From a bacterium (lineage in GTDB: Bacteria > Latescibacterota > Latescibacteria > Latescibacterales > Latescibacteraceae): 64,000 bases of DNA. Shown here in pieces: positions 17,000 to 26,661 of this stretch; position 1 is the stretch's first letter, and each line of letters starts with the position of its first letter. The position numbers and the translations under genes are program-made. The notes below the pieces were generated by a model that made no database searches, was not told the DNA's origin, and saw only the letters and a list, made by a program, of their open reading frames with translations. The DNA lies in NCBI GenBank assembly GCA_021372535.1, contig JAJFUH010000135.1, positions 18,895-82,894 of the forward strand, read 5' to 3'.

Positions 17000-17647
17000 A
17001 TGGCAATAGATTTTGACATAAAAGACCCTAAAAATCAGAAGATGATTGCGATTTTTATGGTCCCGGTTGTCCTGTTGGTTCTTTTCTATCATTTTATGAT
17101 TAAACCGGTAGTGACCGAATTACAGTCGAAAAAAGCCGAGATTGTCACGCTGACACAAAAGCTTGAAGCGACAAAGAAAAGCCTCCATAGCCCTGCAGAG
17201 CTCAACGCTCAAAAAGAGCAGCTTCAGGAAAAATACAGGGAGCTCGAACAGTATCTTCCCGATACGGAAAACGTCGCCAGGCTTCTTGATCAGCTCTCTG
17301 AAGTGGAGTACACGGCGAAAGTATATGTTGTCGGATTTGATGCCACTCAGACGATAGAAGGCAAAGGAAAGCCATACAAACAGAATAAATACAAGATGAC
17401 CGTTCAGTGCGGGTATCATCAGTTTGCCGATTTTATGGGCGGAATTATGACTCTGCCGAGAATCCTGAGCGTTTCGGAATTGAAGATGTCTCTTAATGCC
17501 GATGTGGTTCAGGGAGAAAAAAACGAAGCCGAGGCTCAGACAGACCAGCCGAGAAATCTCACCGTTGAATGTATTCTGTCATCGTATATCTTCACGGGAG
17601 TACAGGCAGAAGAGCCGGTGTCTAAAAAAAGCCCTGCCAAAAAATAG
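17000..17647 (+). CDS. pilO: Type IV pilus assembly protein PilO
   Basis: Inner-membrane partner of PilN, 215 residues. It has a short cytoplasmic segment, one membrane helix (VPVVLLVLFYHFMI), a coiled coil rich in Lys, Glu and Gln (about residues 38-95) and a PilO-type ferredoxin-like domain (YHQFADFMGGIMTLPRILSV). GGGATGGA precedes the ATG. The Lys-rich tail SKKSPAKK resembles that of PilN. It sits 17 bases after pilN and belongs to the same transcript. Confidence 0.93.
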   Translation: MAIDFDIKDPKNQKMIAIFMVPVVLLVLFYHFMIKPVVTELQSKKAEIVTLTQKLEATKKSLHSPAELNAQKEQLQEKYRELEQYLPDTENVARLLDQLSEVEYTAKVYVVGFDATQTIEGKGKPYKQNKYKMTVQCGYHQFADFMGGIMTLPRILSVSELKMSLNADVVQGEKNEAEAQTDQPRNLTVECILSSYIFTGVQAEEPVSKKSPAKK

Positions 17648-17665
17648 ATGTGACGGGTTGATGCT

Positions 17666-18634
17666 ATGAAAACAGTAATGGTACTCATAATCCTTGTTTT
17701 TCAGACGGCGCTTTCTCAAGATGTGTGTGCTCAGGCGAAAACTCCGGCCTCCCCGGCTCCCGATTCAACGGTAAAAGCCGAGGGACTCACTGATTTCACA
17801 CGATCTGCGCCTGTATATGATGCCCAGGGGAAACGTGATCCTTTCGGTTCTCTCGCTCCCGCGGAAGTTGAAGAAAACAAGAAGATCAAGGGGCTTTTTA
17901 ATTACGAGAAAGCAAAGTTGCAGGGTATCGTTAAAACCGATGACGACATATATGCGCTTGTGCTGGACGCCGATGGTTTCGGGCATGTGCTTCGCGTGGG
18001 TTACATGGTTTATGGCGGGTATGTGACGGACATCACTGATGACAGCGTCCGTATACATGTAGTTAAATATGGGCGGTCGATTTCTGTGGACATGTTCCTC
18101 GAATCCTCGAAATCGACGGTTCTTGTCGAGCAGGACGAGAAGAATGTCATCAAGAGACCCGGAATCGATATCGTGTATGAGACAGGCAGCCAGCCTCAGA
18201 AGACAATAAGGATAGAGGATATTGTCATACCGTCACTTTCAACAAAAACGCTTGAGGAAAAATGGCTGAGTACAAGTGGTGAGTTCCCTGTGGTCGAACA
18301 GCAGACCGAAAGTACTTCCAAAGAGAATGTGAAAGCATTTTCGCTCTACGATCCTCCCGATGACTCGTGGATCAGGCTGCCCCATGTATTGAAATGGTCT
18401 AGGTATGATGGCGATTCTGTAACGTATATACTTCTTGTCGATGACAATCCGGATTTTGGCCCTCCGAATATCATAAGGGAAAAAGTCAGGGAAACATCAT
18501 ATATTCTGATAGAGGATATGGAGTTACCGCTTAATAAGAAACTGTACTGGAAGGTTATCGCGCTTGACAGTTCCGGAATTGAGCTTCCCTGCCGTCAGTC
18601 CTGTTTATCATTCAGGATAGCCGGCAATAAATGA
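17666..18634 (+). CDS. pilP: PilP-like pilus assembly protein with C-terminal FN3-like domain
   Basis: Periplasmic protein that joins PilN/PilO to the secretin. It has a cleavable signal peptide (MKTVMVLIILVFQTALSQDVCAQ) with no convincing lipobox. Residues about 45-160 carry the PilP/GspC beta domain: RDPFGSL, then KAKLQGIVKTDDDIYALV and VLRVGYMVYGGYVTDI. At 322 residues it is far longer than the usual 170-200. The extra C-terminal part (about 225-320) has fibronectin-type-III features, including LPHVLKWSRYDGDSVTYILLV and LYWKVIALDSSGIELP. Such an extension is unusual for PilP. Its stop codon overlaps a possible ATG of pilQ. Identification of the PilP core rests on motif and gene order. Confidence 0.85.
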   Translation: MKTVMVLIILVFQTALSQDVCAQAKTPASPAPDSTVKAEGLTDFTRSAPVYDAQGKRDPFGSLAPAEVEENKKIKGLFNYEKAKLQGIVKTDDDIYALVLDADGFGHVLRVGYMVYGGYVTDITDDSVRIHVVKYGRSISVDMFLESSKSTVLVEQDEKNVIKRPGIDIVYETGSQPQKTIRIEDIVIPSLSTKTLEEKWLSTSGEFPVVEQQTESTSKENVKAFSLYDPPDDSWIRLPHVLKWSRYDGDSVTYILLVDDNPDFGPPNIIREKVRETSYILIEDMELPLNKKLYWKVIALDSSGIELPCRQSCLSFRIAGNK

Positions 18635-18648
18635 TCGAGGTGACCGCT

Positions 18649-19914
18649 ATGAAAAAACATATGGTTTATGCTGCACTGCTTTTCGGGGTATGTGCGGTTT
18701 TCTTGTACGGAACAGGGACATGCGAAACCTCGCAGAGTCCGACTACAATAGAGATATCACGGCTTGATTTTGAGAATGCGGATATCCGTCAGGTCATCAA
18801 AACCCTTGCGGAGATAGGTAACCGTAACATTATCCTCGATCAGGATATCACCGGCGCGTGTACGATTTTTCTTAAGGATATAACATGGGAATCGGCGCTT
18901 CTCGCGGTACTCAACATGAAAAATCTCGTCGGGTACGAAGATAACGGGTATATCAAGGTTCTTCCCCGTGAAAAATACACCTTGCAGATCAATTCTCTCA
19001 AAGAGATTCAGAAAAAACAATCTGTCGAAGTAAAACTTGCCGCCCCCAAAAAGGTGAGGGTAATTCAAATTCACCATGCGAATGCGGCAAATGTCAAGAC
19101 AACCATCGATCAGCTGCTTGGCGATGCGGATAAGCCATCAGTCGATATACGGACAAATTCTCTCGTGTTTACCGCATCGGATTCCAGCCTGGCTGTGATC
19201 GAGGATATTATCAAGGAGCTCGATAAGGAAACAAAGCAGGTTTCCATCGAGGTCAGGATGGTTACCGTTGATTCCGGATTTCTCTCCGAACTCGGTGTGA
19301 ACTGGTCGGCGGTGAAAAACAATAATTCCGCTTCTCAGAATACGGTTAACGTGGCGAATCAACTGATTGTCGGTAAATATGCGGGTTCCATTTCGGATGT
19401 GATGCTCGAGGCGACACTCGCATCGTTGATCGACAAGAACAAAGCCGAAGTTATATCGCGTCCCCATATAACGACCCAGGATAACGAACAGGCGATCCTC
19501 AGGTCCGGCCAACAGATACCGTTGCTTTCTTATGACGAAGCACGTAATGTAGTTCTCGATATGATCGATGCCTCGACCGAGCTTCAGGTCACTCCTCACA
19601 TACTCACGGATGATCGTATTCTCCTTGATGTAATGGCTGCGAGGAGAAAGGGAGAAGCCGTTGGTACGGGAGTGAGAATTACCGAGGAGAAGGCCGACGT
19701 TAAAATTATAACATCAAACGGTGAAACTGCGGTTATCGGCGGTTTGCGTCAGATGTCGGATACAAAGAGTGATACGGGTATCCCGATTTTACAGAATATC
19801 CCGCTTGTCGGGCAGTTGTTCAAGTATACGAAAATTGAAAACAAGAAAACCGATCTGGTTATTTTTATAACACCGAATATTATTGAACGGGTTAAGACAG
19901 AGTCGCCCCAATGA
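18649..19914 (+). CDS. pilQ: Type IV pilus secretin PilQ (short form)
   Basis: Outer-membrane secretin that forms the gate for the pilus fibre. It is 421 residues, against roughly 600-770 for classical PilQ. After a signal peptide it has an STN/N0-like domain (LDFENADIRQVIKTLAEIG), one N1 secretin domain (VIQIHHANAANVKTTIDQLL) and the secretin beta domain ending NIPLVGQLFKYTKIENKKTDLVIFITP. No AMIN peptidoglycan-binding domain and only one N1 repeat are visible. The ATG at 18649 follows GAGGTGA and gives a normal signal peptide; an alternative ATG at 18631 overlaps the pilP stop as ATGA and would add six residues. Confidence 0.92.
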   Translation: MKKHMVYAALLFGVCAVFLYGTGTCETSQSPTTIEISRLDFENADIRQVIKTLAEIGNRNIILDQDITGACTIFLKDITWESALLAVLNMKNLVGYEDNGYIKVLPREKYTLQINSLKEIQKKQSVEVKLAAPKKVRVIQIHHANAANVKTTIDQLLGDADKPSVDIRTNSLVFTASDSSLAVIEDIIKELDKETKQVSIEVRMVTVDSGFLSELGVNWSAVKNNNSASQNTVNVANQLIVGKYAGSISDVMLEATLASLIDKNKAEVISRPHITTQDNEQAILRSGQQIPLLSYDEARNVVLDMIDASTELQVTPHILTDDRILLDVMAARRKGEAVGTGVRITEEKADVKIITSNGETAVIGGLRQMSDTKSDTGIPILQNIPLVGQLFKYTKIENKKTDLVIFITPNIIERVKTESPQ

Positions 19915-20004
19915 TGTTCGGACGAACGCTGTATCATCTTAATGGTTTTATATATGACACGCTGAGTAACCTTGGTGTGTAACTGATCTCTACTGGGGTG
20001 AACC

Positions 20005-23000
20005 ATGAAAAGAATAATTGGTAATTACTCGGCACATCTGAGCTGGATTGCGATATTGTCGATTGTTGGCATACTGTTTGTTTTCTCCTGTGAGCAGACA
20101 ACCGGACCCGGAGATGATAAGGTCGAGGTGTCCAACAAGCTGCTTATCTTAACGGATAAGGCCTCTATTGTCGCCAATAAGGGTTCGGTGAATATCTCCG
20201 CTAAAGTATATGCCGACGATGACACTTCCAAAGCGATGAGCGGAATCAAGGTTAAGTTTACCGCCGACAACAGCGCAACGGTGCAGACGGTTAACGATGT
20301 TACCGATACCGGCGGTATTGCCCGCGCGATTCTCTTTGCCGGTTCCCAGGAGGGAAAGGTCAAGATTACCGCAACCATCAGCAATTATTCCAATGCCGCT
20401 TACGTTACGGTCACGCCCGATTCAGGATTGATCGACACCAATCTGTCCATGAATCTCACAAGCGAACCTGCGGTTCTTCCCGCGAACGGGAGTGATGTTT
20501 CGGTAATCAAGGCACAGCTTTTCGACAGTGAAAAAAATCCCGTTCAGGGTGAGACCATTCATTTCACGACATCTCTCGGGATCATTCAGGAATCAGCCAC
20601 TACCGATGAGTGGGGTGTGGCGACCGTCGACCTCAAAAGCGAGCGTTTTAACGGGAAAGCCACGGTAACTGCACGGTACAACCAGATAACCAGGCTGACC
20701 TATGTCGAGTTTTCCGGCGCTGTCGTCAAATCCCAGGCAACCCCTACGGTTCTGGTTGCCGATAATACATCGAAAGCGGTCCTGTCGATTTCGCTGAGCG
20801 ATGCTTCCGGCTCTCCCGTGGTTGATGGACTGGTCAGTTTATCCACGACACTCGGAACGCTGATGTCCGCGGACGGCGTATCGCACGGTTTGTCGATTGT
20901 CGATTCAACATCCACGCAGGGCAAGGTAACCGCATACCTTACATCGGACAAGGACGGAGAGGCGACGATCACCGTTTCCGCGCTCGGTACCCTTGACAGT
21001 CTCACCGTACAGTTCACCAACTATACATTTTCTCTGGCAGCTGCAGAATCGGAGATTTACGCCGGCGGTCAGAAAACGACCGTCAACGCCTCTCTGAAAG
21101 ATAAAGATGGCGCCATCAAACCGATCAGCCGCGATGATGTGAATTTTTCCACAACCCTTGGCACGATTGTGTTCAGCGAAATTAAAACGGACGGAACTGC
21201 TGTTGCTGAGCTGACGAGCGGCTCATCCGCTGGAACTGCCACGGTAACGGCATCGATTAAAAATCCCCCGGTCAGCTCTTCGACCACGGTGAATTTTATC
21301 GCTGCTTCCGCCGACTCTGTATTTATCCAGGCTGACAGACTCTCGGTCAAGATCGGCGGAGAAGAGGTCGAAATACGGGCGACCGTGTATGATGTGACCG
21401 GAAATCCCAAATCGAATGAGACGGTTACATTCTCGATACTGAAAGGCCCGGGCGGCGACGAAAAGATTACTCCTCCTACCGCGGTTACCAACTCCCGCGG
21501 CCAGGCGGTTGTGTCGTTCAAGTCCGGCAATCAGGGTACGAGTCTCGATGGTGTGGAGATACAGGCACGGATCGGAAATATTTTTTCCAATATAATCAAG
21601 CTGACCATTGCCGGCGAACCGTATTCGGTTGTTGTCGGTTTCAGCGCGAGCTCGTTTACGACGAATCCCGACGGAACTCATGGAATCGGTGTTTCCGCCA
21701 TTGTCTCCGATGTAAACCGGAATAAGGTTTCGGACGGTACTATCGTGAACTTCTCTCTTCGTGGTGATGTCGGCGTCATCGAGGGCAGAGTCCCCACGAA
21801 GGACGGCGTCGCTTCAACGACACTCATTTATGCATCGTCCGATGCGGGGAAAGAGGTCGAGGTCATCGCTTCATCCGGCGGAATCAGTAATTCCAAGAGC
21901 GTCGTGCTTCCCGGGAAAGCCGGAACTGTCGCCACGCTCAGTATTTCCCCGAAAGAAAGTTATGTGCAGGCCGATGGAATCAGCACGGTCAGTCTCAGTA
22001 TTTTCCTGACCGATACCAATGGTGAACCGCTCTCGAACCGGACTGTTTATTGCGAAACGGACCTCGGGGTGATTCAACCCTCCGCTATTACCGGCGATCC
22101 CAGTATTCCCGATTCTTCACCGGGTAAAGCGGTTGTCTCCTATACAAGTATAGCGTTACGGCAGGACAGTGTTGCGAATGTGAGAATATATTCAGGCGAA
22201 GTCGAACAGAAAGTGAAGATATATCTCAAAGGCATCACGATGTCAGTAACCGCTGACCCTTCCGAGCTTCCGTCGGATGGTCAGTCCAAGTCCACGATTC
22301 ACGTACTCATAAAAGAGGTTTCTTCCGATATACCGATTTCGGGCAAGGAAGTGAGATTCGGCTCGACCCAGGGTTCTATCGGAGGAAGCGCCACTACCGA
22401 TGCGAGCGGTATCGCCACCTCGACGTTTACCTCGGGATATGCTCCCGGGACAGCCTATATTAAAGTAAATTACGGCGCCACGCTCGTTGATTCTGTTGCG
22501 ATTATCATAAAGGAAGTAAAGGCCCGGGGTATCGAGCTTTTTGCCAATCCGTCCCAGATACCGGCCAATGGGATCAGCACATCGATAATCACTGCCCTCC
22601 TGAGAGATGATAATTATAACCCGATAGTCGGTGAAAACATAATCTTTTCCACGACGCTCGGAACGATAAGCTCCTCCGATACGACCGATACACAGGGCCG
22701 CGCGGAAGCTACCCTTGTCAGCGACAGGCGGAACGGTGAGGCAACCGTAACCGCCAAATTCAAACAGCATGTGACAACCATTCCCGTTAACTTCACCGGG
22801 GTTAAAATCAATGTATCCGCGTCACCGGAGAATCTTTTTGCCGGCGGCGAAGAAGAAACCGTCGTTTCCGCATATGTCAAGGATGCCGCGGATGTTGCGA
22901 TTGTCGGAACCGATGTGAAATTTGCATGGTATCTCGATATCACGAAAATCGGTGAAAAAACGGTTAAAACCGATGTTCAGGGACGCGCATCTATTGCCTT

Positions 23001-25800
23001 TGCAAGCGAGAATTCGGGAAAGGCGAAAATTGTAATCGAAGGCGCAGGCGCTGTTGATTCGACATATGTGACTTTCACCCGCCTCAGATTCACCATCGGA
23101 AGCGACCAGGATTCGGTTGCGACCGGCGGCGATAAACTCCATCTCTGGGCGCAGCTCTACGATACGGTTTCCGAGAAAAACGTGGAGGGTGTAACGGTTG
23201 AGTTTTATACGACGCTCGGAACCATAACCCAGAGCGATGTCACCGATGCCGAGGGAAAAGCGTATGCTGATCTGGTGAGCGCCAATACGGCAGGCTCGGT
23301 GACTGTTTCGGCATCGACGAAATACGGTAATGACAGGATTTCCACCGAGAAACGGTTTACCTATGTGAATGCCCAGCCGGATTCGGTAATTCTGAGAACC
23401 GATGCCAATATTGTTGGTGTCGGCGGAGGGAATTCACGGCTTATTGCCGTTGTTACGGACAAATACGGCAATCCCGTGTCCGATGTGCTTGTCAGTTTCA
23501 AGGTTCTGAAGGGTCCCGCGGGAGGCGAAGAAATCAGGCCGCCGACTGTGACGACCGGATCTTCCGGAACTGCCAGTTCATTCTTCTATTCCGGCCAGCT
23601 GCCAAGTGCATTCGAAAGTGTGTTGATTCAGGCCCAGGTCGGAGCGGTTCAGTCGAATACCGTTGCGTTGACCATTGCCGGTGCACCGGAAACGATTCGA
23701 CCCGGTTACAAGACCGGTACCGACCAGACCGGACTCGATAATAATGACGGCACGTATTCACTTCCCATATCGGCGCTTGTGCTTGATGTTAATTCCAACG
23801 GCGTTGTGGACGGTACCACCGTATACTTTAAGGTCGAACCTCCTGAAGGCGCTGTCATCAGCCCTGTAAAGACAGTCAACAGCGTGGCTGCGTCCAAAAT
23901 TACCTATCCTGCGGCTTCAGCCGGCAGAAAGGTCACCCTGACCGCTTCCGCGGGAGGCAAGGAAGGCTCGATATCCTTCACGCTTCCGGGATTCATGGTC
24001 TCGTATCTTTCGGTCAGCGCATCGCCGAAGAGTATCCCTGCTGATGGAAAATCGACATGTACTATCAGAGCGACAATTTTTGATATAAGCGGTTCTGCGG
24101 CAAGTGTCCCCGATGGAACCACGATTTCGTTCACAACCGATGGCGGAACGATCGATCCCTTTGTTGCAACAACCGTTGACGGTGTGGCGACCACCACGCT
24201 TACGAGCGATAAAAACGCCAACAGGTATGTGTTGGTAACTGCAAAATCAGGTACCCTGCAGGATTATACTTCTGTTTTGTTCGCAGAGGTAGGGACGAGT
24301 GTCAATCAGGTTTCCGATATCGAGCTGAGCGCCGAGCCTTCGATCATCGTTGCGGATGGTTTGATGGAATCCATTATTACCGCTACGCTCAGGATGTTTG
24401 ACGGTTCAGTTATCACGACACCCACTACCGTTTCTTTCACAACGGATGTTGGAGATATTGAAAAATTCACACGTTCCGACGAGAAGGGCATTGCTACCGC
24501 CCGCTTTACCTCCGGCGTTGTCGGTACTGCAAATATAACCGCAACAGTGGGAACTGTCACCGGAACGACGACAATTATCATTATCCCCGGACCGCCGCAG
24601 TCGGTGGATCTGGTATTTGAACCCACTTCAGTGGGCATTCAGGGTTCGGGACGAAACGAGACTCTGCTCATTACGGCCAAGGTCAAGGATAACAAGAATA
24701 ATCCTGTCGGTGACGGCAATCTGGTCAAGTTCGAACTCGTCGGTACATATGATACTAATTCCTCGCTCTCGCCTTCCGGTGCGACTAACCATGAAAGCGA
24801 ACCTGTTCCCACCGTTAACGGCGCTGCGAGAGTTTCATTCCATGCCGGTACCAAGTCCGGAGCTATTCGTGTAAAGGCTACGGTTGTCACCGAAAACGGT
24901 GAGCCCGTGTCACCGCCTATCACGAGCGAGACGACACAGTTCCTCGTTTATGCCGGACCGGCATACATGGATATGACCAATCTCAACGATCCGTTCACAA
25001 ATTCACGGATGAGACTCTATGGCGGGCCGCTTAATATTTATGCCGGAGCGATCGGAACGAATGATAACAAATCCACGATCACTGTCGTGGTGGCGGACAG
25101 AAACAACAACCCTGTACCAGAAGGTACGGCGGTCCTGTTCAAAACGACAGGCGGGACTATTACTACGGATACGGGATTTACCGACAAAAATGGTATGGCC
25201 AGTGTGACACTCTATTCGACCAATCCGTTCCCGACACGGTTGAATTCAAATACCATTGCCAACCCGAACAGTAATAATCCACTCACCTCGCTGCGTACGC
25301 CTGCGAGCTTTGACATGCCACCTTACGATAGTCTGAAGTCCTATTTTGATATCGATGGCGATGGTTTATATAATAATGGTATTGCCATTGTCACCGCTCA
25401 GACCGAGGGTGTCAACCAGAACGGAAACGAAGTAACCGTCTGGAATTTCGTGCCTATTATTTTCTCGCTTGGAGTTTCGACATTCGAAATTAATACAGAG
25501 CCGGAAATTCTTTACAATGGAGAAACAGCGATATTCGAAATTGTTGTTCACGATGTGAACGGAAATCCGGTCGTAGGCGGTTCTGAAATTACCTTCGCGT
25601 CAGCCAAGGGAGTATTGTCGACCTCGAAGATCGTAACCAATTCCCCGGGAGAGATAAGGTACACGGTGAGCCTGACCAACAATCTCGATCCGGAGAAAGA
25701 CAAAGCCGGAAACACGGTTGTTACTGCGACCCTGGCGAGTCCCAATGGTAAAGCGACCGCGAGTGATGCGATCTATCTGAGTCTTGGAACTGCACCGTAA
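20005..25800 (+). CDS. Giant lipoprotein with about 18 bacterial Ig-like (Big_1/invasin-type) modules
   Basis: A 1931-residue surface or periplasmic protein. Its hydrophobic signal ends in VFSC, so it is probably lipid-anchored. The rest is a tower of about 18 Ig-like modules of 90-105 residues, each with the Big_1 pattern: (V/I)xADGxSxxxIxAxLxDxxGNPVxG, then VxFxTTLGTI, then TDxxGxAxxxLxS, then GxATVTA. Modules 2-8 and 9-15 correspond one to one, a seven-module duplication (see findings). The last modules diverge and include an Asp-rich insert (FDIDGDGLYNNG). No barrel, protease or C-terminal sorting signal is present. GGGGTGA precedes the ATG, 90 bases after pilQ and before a small barrel gene. 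Adhesion or a spacer role at the surface is likely; a link to the pilus is inferred from position only. Confidence 0.85.
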   Translation: MKRIIGNYSAHLSWIAILSIVGILFVFSCEQTTGPGDDKVEVSNKLLILTDKASIVANKGSVNISAKVYADDDTSKAMSGIKVKFTADNSATVQTVNDVTDTGGIARAILFAGSQEGKVKITATISNYSNAAYVTVTPDSGLIDTNLSMNLTSEPAVLPANGSDVSVIKAQLFDSEKNPVQGETIHFTTSLGIIQESATTDEWGVATVDLKSERFNGKATVTARYNQITRLTYVEFSGAVVKSQATPTVLVADNTSKAVLSISLSDASGSPVVDGLVSLSTTLGTLMSADGVSHGLSIVDSTSTQGKVTAYLTSDKDGEATITVSALGTLDSLTVQFTNYTFSLAAAESEIYAGGQKTTVNASLKDKDGAIKPISRDDVNFSTTLGTIVFSEIKTDGTAVAELTSGSSAGTATVTASIKNPPVSSSTTVNFIAASADSVFIQADRLSVKIGGEEVEIRATVYDVTGNPKSNETVTFSILKGPGGDEKITPPTAVTNSRGQAVVSFKSGNQGTSLDGVEIQARIGNIFSNIIKLTIAGEPYSVVVGFSASSFTTNPDGTHGIGVSAIVSDVNRNKVSDGTIVNFSLRGDVGVIEGRVPTKDGVASTTLIYASSDAGKEVEVIASSGGISNSKSVVLPGKAGTVATLSISPKESYVQADGISTVSLSIFLTDTNGEPLSNRTVYCETDLGVIQPSAITGDPSIPDSSPGKAVVSYTSIALRQDSVANVRIYSGEVEQKVKIYLKGITMSVTADPSELPSDGQSKSTIHVLIKEVSSDIPISGKEVRFGSTQGSIGGSATTDASGIATSTFTSGYAPGTAYIKVNYGATLVDSVAIIIKEVKARGIELFANPSQIPANGISTSIITALLRDDNYNPIVGENIIFSTTLGTISSSDTTDTQGRAEATLVSDRRNGEATVTAKFKQHVTTIPVNFTGVKINVSASPENLFAGGEEETVVSAYVKDAADVAIVGTDVKFAWYLDITKIGEKTVKTDVQGRASIAFASENSGKAKIVIEGAGAVDSTYVTFTRLRFTIGSDQDSVATGGDKLHLWAQLYDTVSEKNVEGVTVEFYTTLGTITQSDVTDAEGKAYADLVSANTAGSVTVSASTKYGNDRISTEKRFTYVNAQPDSVILRTDANIVGVGGGNSRLIAVVTDKYGNPVSDVLVSFKVLKGPAGGEEIRPPTVTTGSSGTASSFFYSGQLPSAFESVLIQAQVGAVQSNTVALTIAGAPETIRPGYKTGTDQTGLDNNDGTYSLPISALVLDVNSNGVVDGTTVYFKVEPPEGAVISPVKTVNSVAASKITYPAASAGRKVTLTASAGGKEGSISFTLPGFMVSYLSVSASPKSIPADGKSTCTIRATIFDISGSAASVPDGTTISFTTDGGTIDPFVATTVDGVATTTLTSDKNANRYVLVTAKSGTLQDYTSVLFAEVGTSVNQVSDIELSAEPSIIVADGLMESIITATLRMFDGSVITTPTTVSFTTDVGDIEKFTRSDEKGIATARFTSGVVGTANITATVGTVTGTTTIIIIPGPPQSVDLVFEPTSVGIQGSGRNETLLITAKVKDNKNNPVGDGNLVKFELVGTYDTNSSLSPSGATNHESEPVPTVNGAARVSFHAGTKSGAIRVKATVVTENGEPVSPPITSETTQFLVYAGPAYMDMTNLNDPFTNSRMRLYGGPLNIYAGAIGTNDNKSTITVVVADRNNNPVPEGTAVLFKTTGGTITTDTGFTDKNGMASVTLYSTNPFPTRLNSNTIANPNSNNPLTSLRTPASFDMPPYDSLKSYFDIDGDGLYNNGIAIVTAQTEGVNQNGNEVTVWNFVPIIFSLGVSTFEINTEPEILYNGETAIFEIVVHDVNGNPVVGGSEITFASAKGVLSTSKIVTNSPGEIRYTVSLTNNLDPEKDKAGNTVVTATLASPNGKATASDAIYLSLGTAP

Positions 25801-25813
25801 TGATCGTTGAGTA

Positions 25814-25843
25814 TTGACATCGATCACATATGAAAATTATTTT
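25814..25843 (+). promoter_or_regulatory. Weak promoter candidate before the small barrel gene
   Basis: TTGACA (25814-25819), an 18-base spacer, then TATTTT (25838-25843). The -35 box is perfect, the -10 box 4/6. It could allow the barrel at 25879 to be expressed independently of the giant lipoprotein gene. Confidence 0.33.
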
Positions 25844-25878
25844 CGAGGAGCACTTGAGTATAGAAGGGGAAGAGATAT

Positions 25879-26661
25879 ATGAAAAATACACTCCTGATTT
25901 TTCTGGTCCTTATTGTCTGTTTTCCCGGTGCAAGCCCGGCCGAGCTGTTCAACAATCCCGGGACGAATGTGGGTAAAAAGAATCTCGTTGTCGGAATAAG
26001 TTACTCATACTCGCTGCATGACTATGAGCTCGATACGGACAAACTTCCCACCTCGTCGAAACGGATCATGCTGAAGGTGACCACGGGTCTGACAGACTGG
26101 CTTGACATCTATATTAAAGGCGGCGGAACCAACCTTCAGCTTGATTACATGGAAAACGATTCCAACGCAATTAAGAATTTTGACAGCGATTATAAAGCCG
26201 GCTTCGGAATGGGCGCCCGTATCCGCCTGCTGAATTTCCCCAACTCGCAGACCCGTGTATTTTTAGAGGGCGGCGGTTTTTACTTTAAAACGGATGATTC
26301 GATTGAATGGGAATATATCGACAGAACCCTCATAAAAAACCGCGACATGAAATGGGCCGATTATTATGCCGGGCTCGGGATTGTCAAACGTGTTGATTTC
26401 ATGGATATTACATGCGGCGTTGGTTTTTCCGAGATTCAGTGGTGGTTGAGGGATACCTATGAAATTCATCAGGGAAATTCAATCACCTGGGACAGAAAAG
26501 ACTGGCGTGATTCCTACGAAGTGAAAAATCCGTTGTTCGGATTTTTCGGGATCGATTTCATTCTGCCGTACGAATATAGAATTTCGGCTCAGGCGGGAAT
26601 CCGCGATCTGGATAACGCGGAAGTATCCATAGCCCTGACTCAGGGGCTTGAACGGCGATAA
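25879..26661 (+). CDS. Predicted small outer-membrane beta-barrel protein
   Basis: 260 residues with a cleavable signal peptide (MKNTLLIFLVLIVCFPGASPAE). The body is made of short amphipathic strands separated by turns (LVVGISYSYSLHDYEL, WLDIYIKGGGTNLQL, GFGMGARIRLL, RVFLEGGGFYFKT), with many Gly and aromatic residues, as in eight- to ten-stranded barrels. The last segment (EVSIALTQGLERR) does not end in an aromatic residue, which is atypical. No named family is recognised. It follows the Ig lipoprotein by 78 bases on the same strand and could be its outer-membrane partner; that is inference. Confidence 0.6.
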   Translation: MKNTLLIFLVLIVCFPGASPAELFNNPGTNVGKKNLVVGISYSYSLHDYELDTDKLPTSSKRIMLKVTTGLTDWLDIYIKGGGTNLQLDYMENDSNAIKNFDSDYKAGFGMGARIRLLNFPNSQTRVFLEGGGFYFKTDDSIEWEYIDRTLIKNRDMKWADYYAGLGIVKRVDFMDITCGVGFSEIQWWLRDTYEIHQGNSITWDRKDWRDSYEVKNPLFGFFGIDFILPYEYRISAQAGIRDLDNAEVSIALTQGLERR

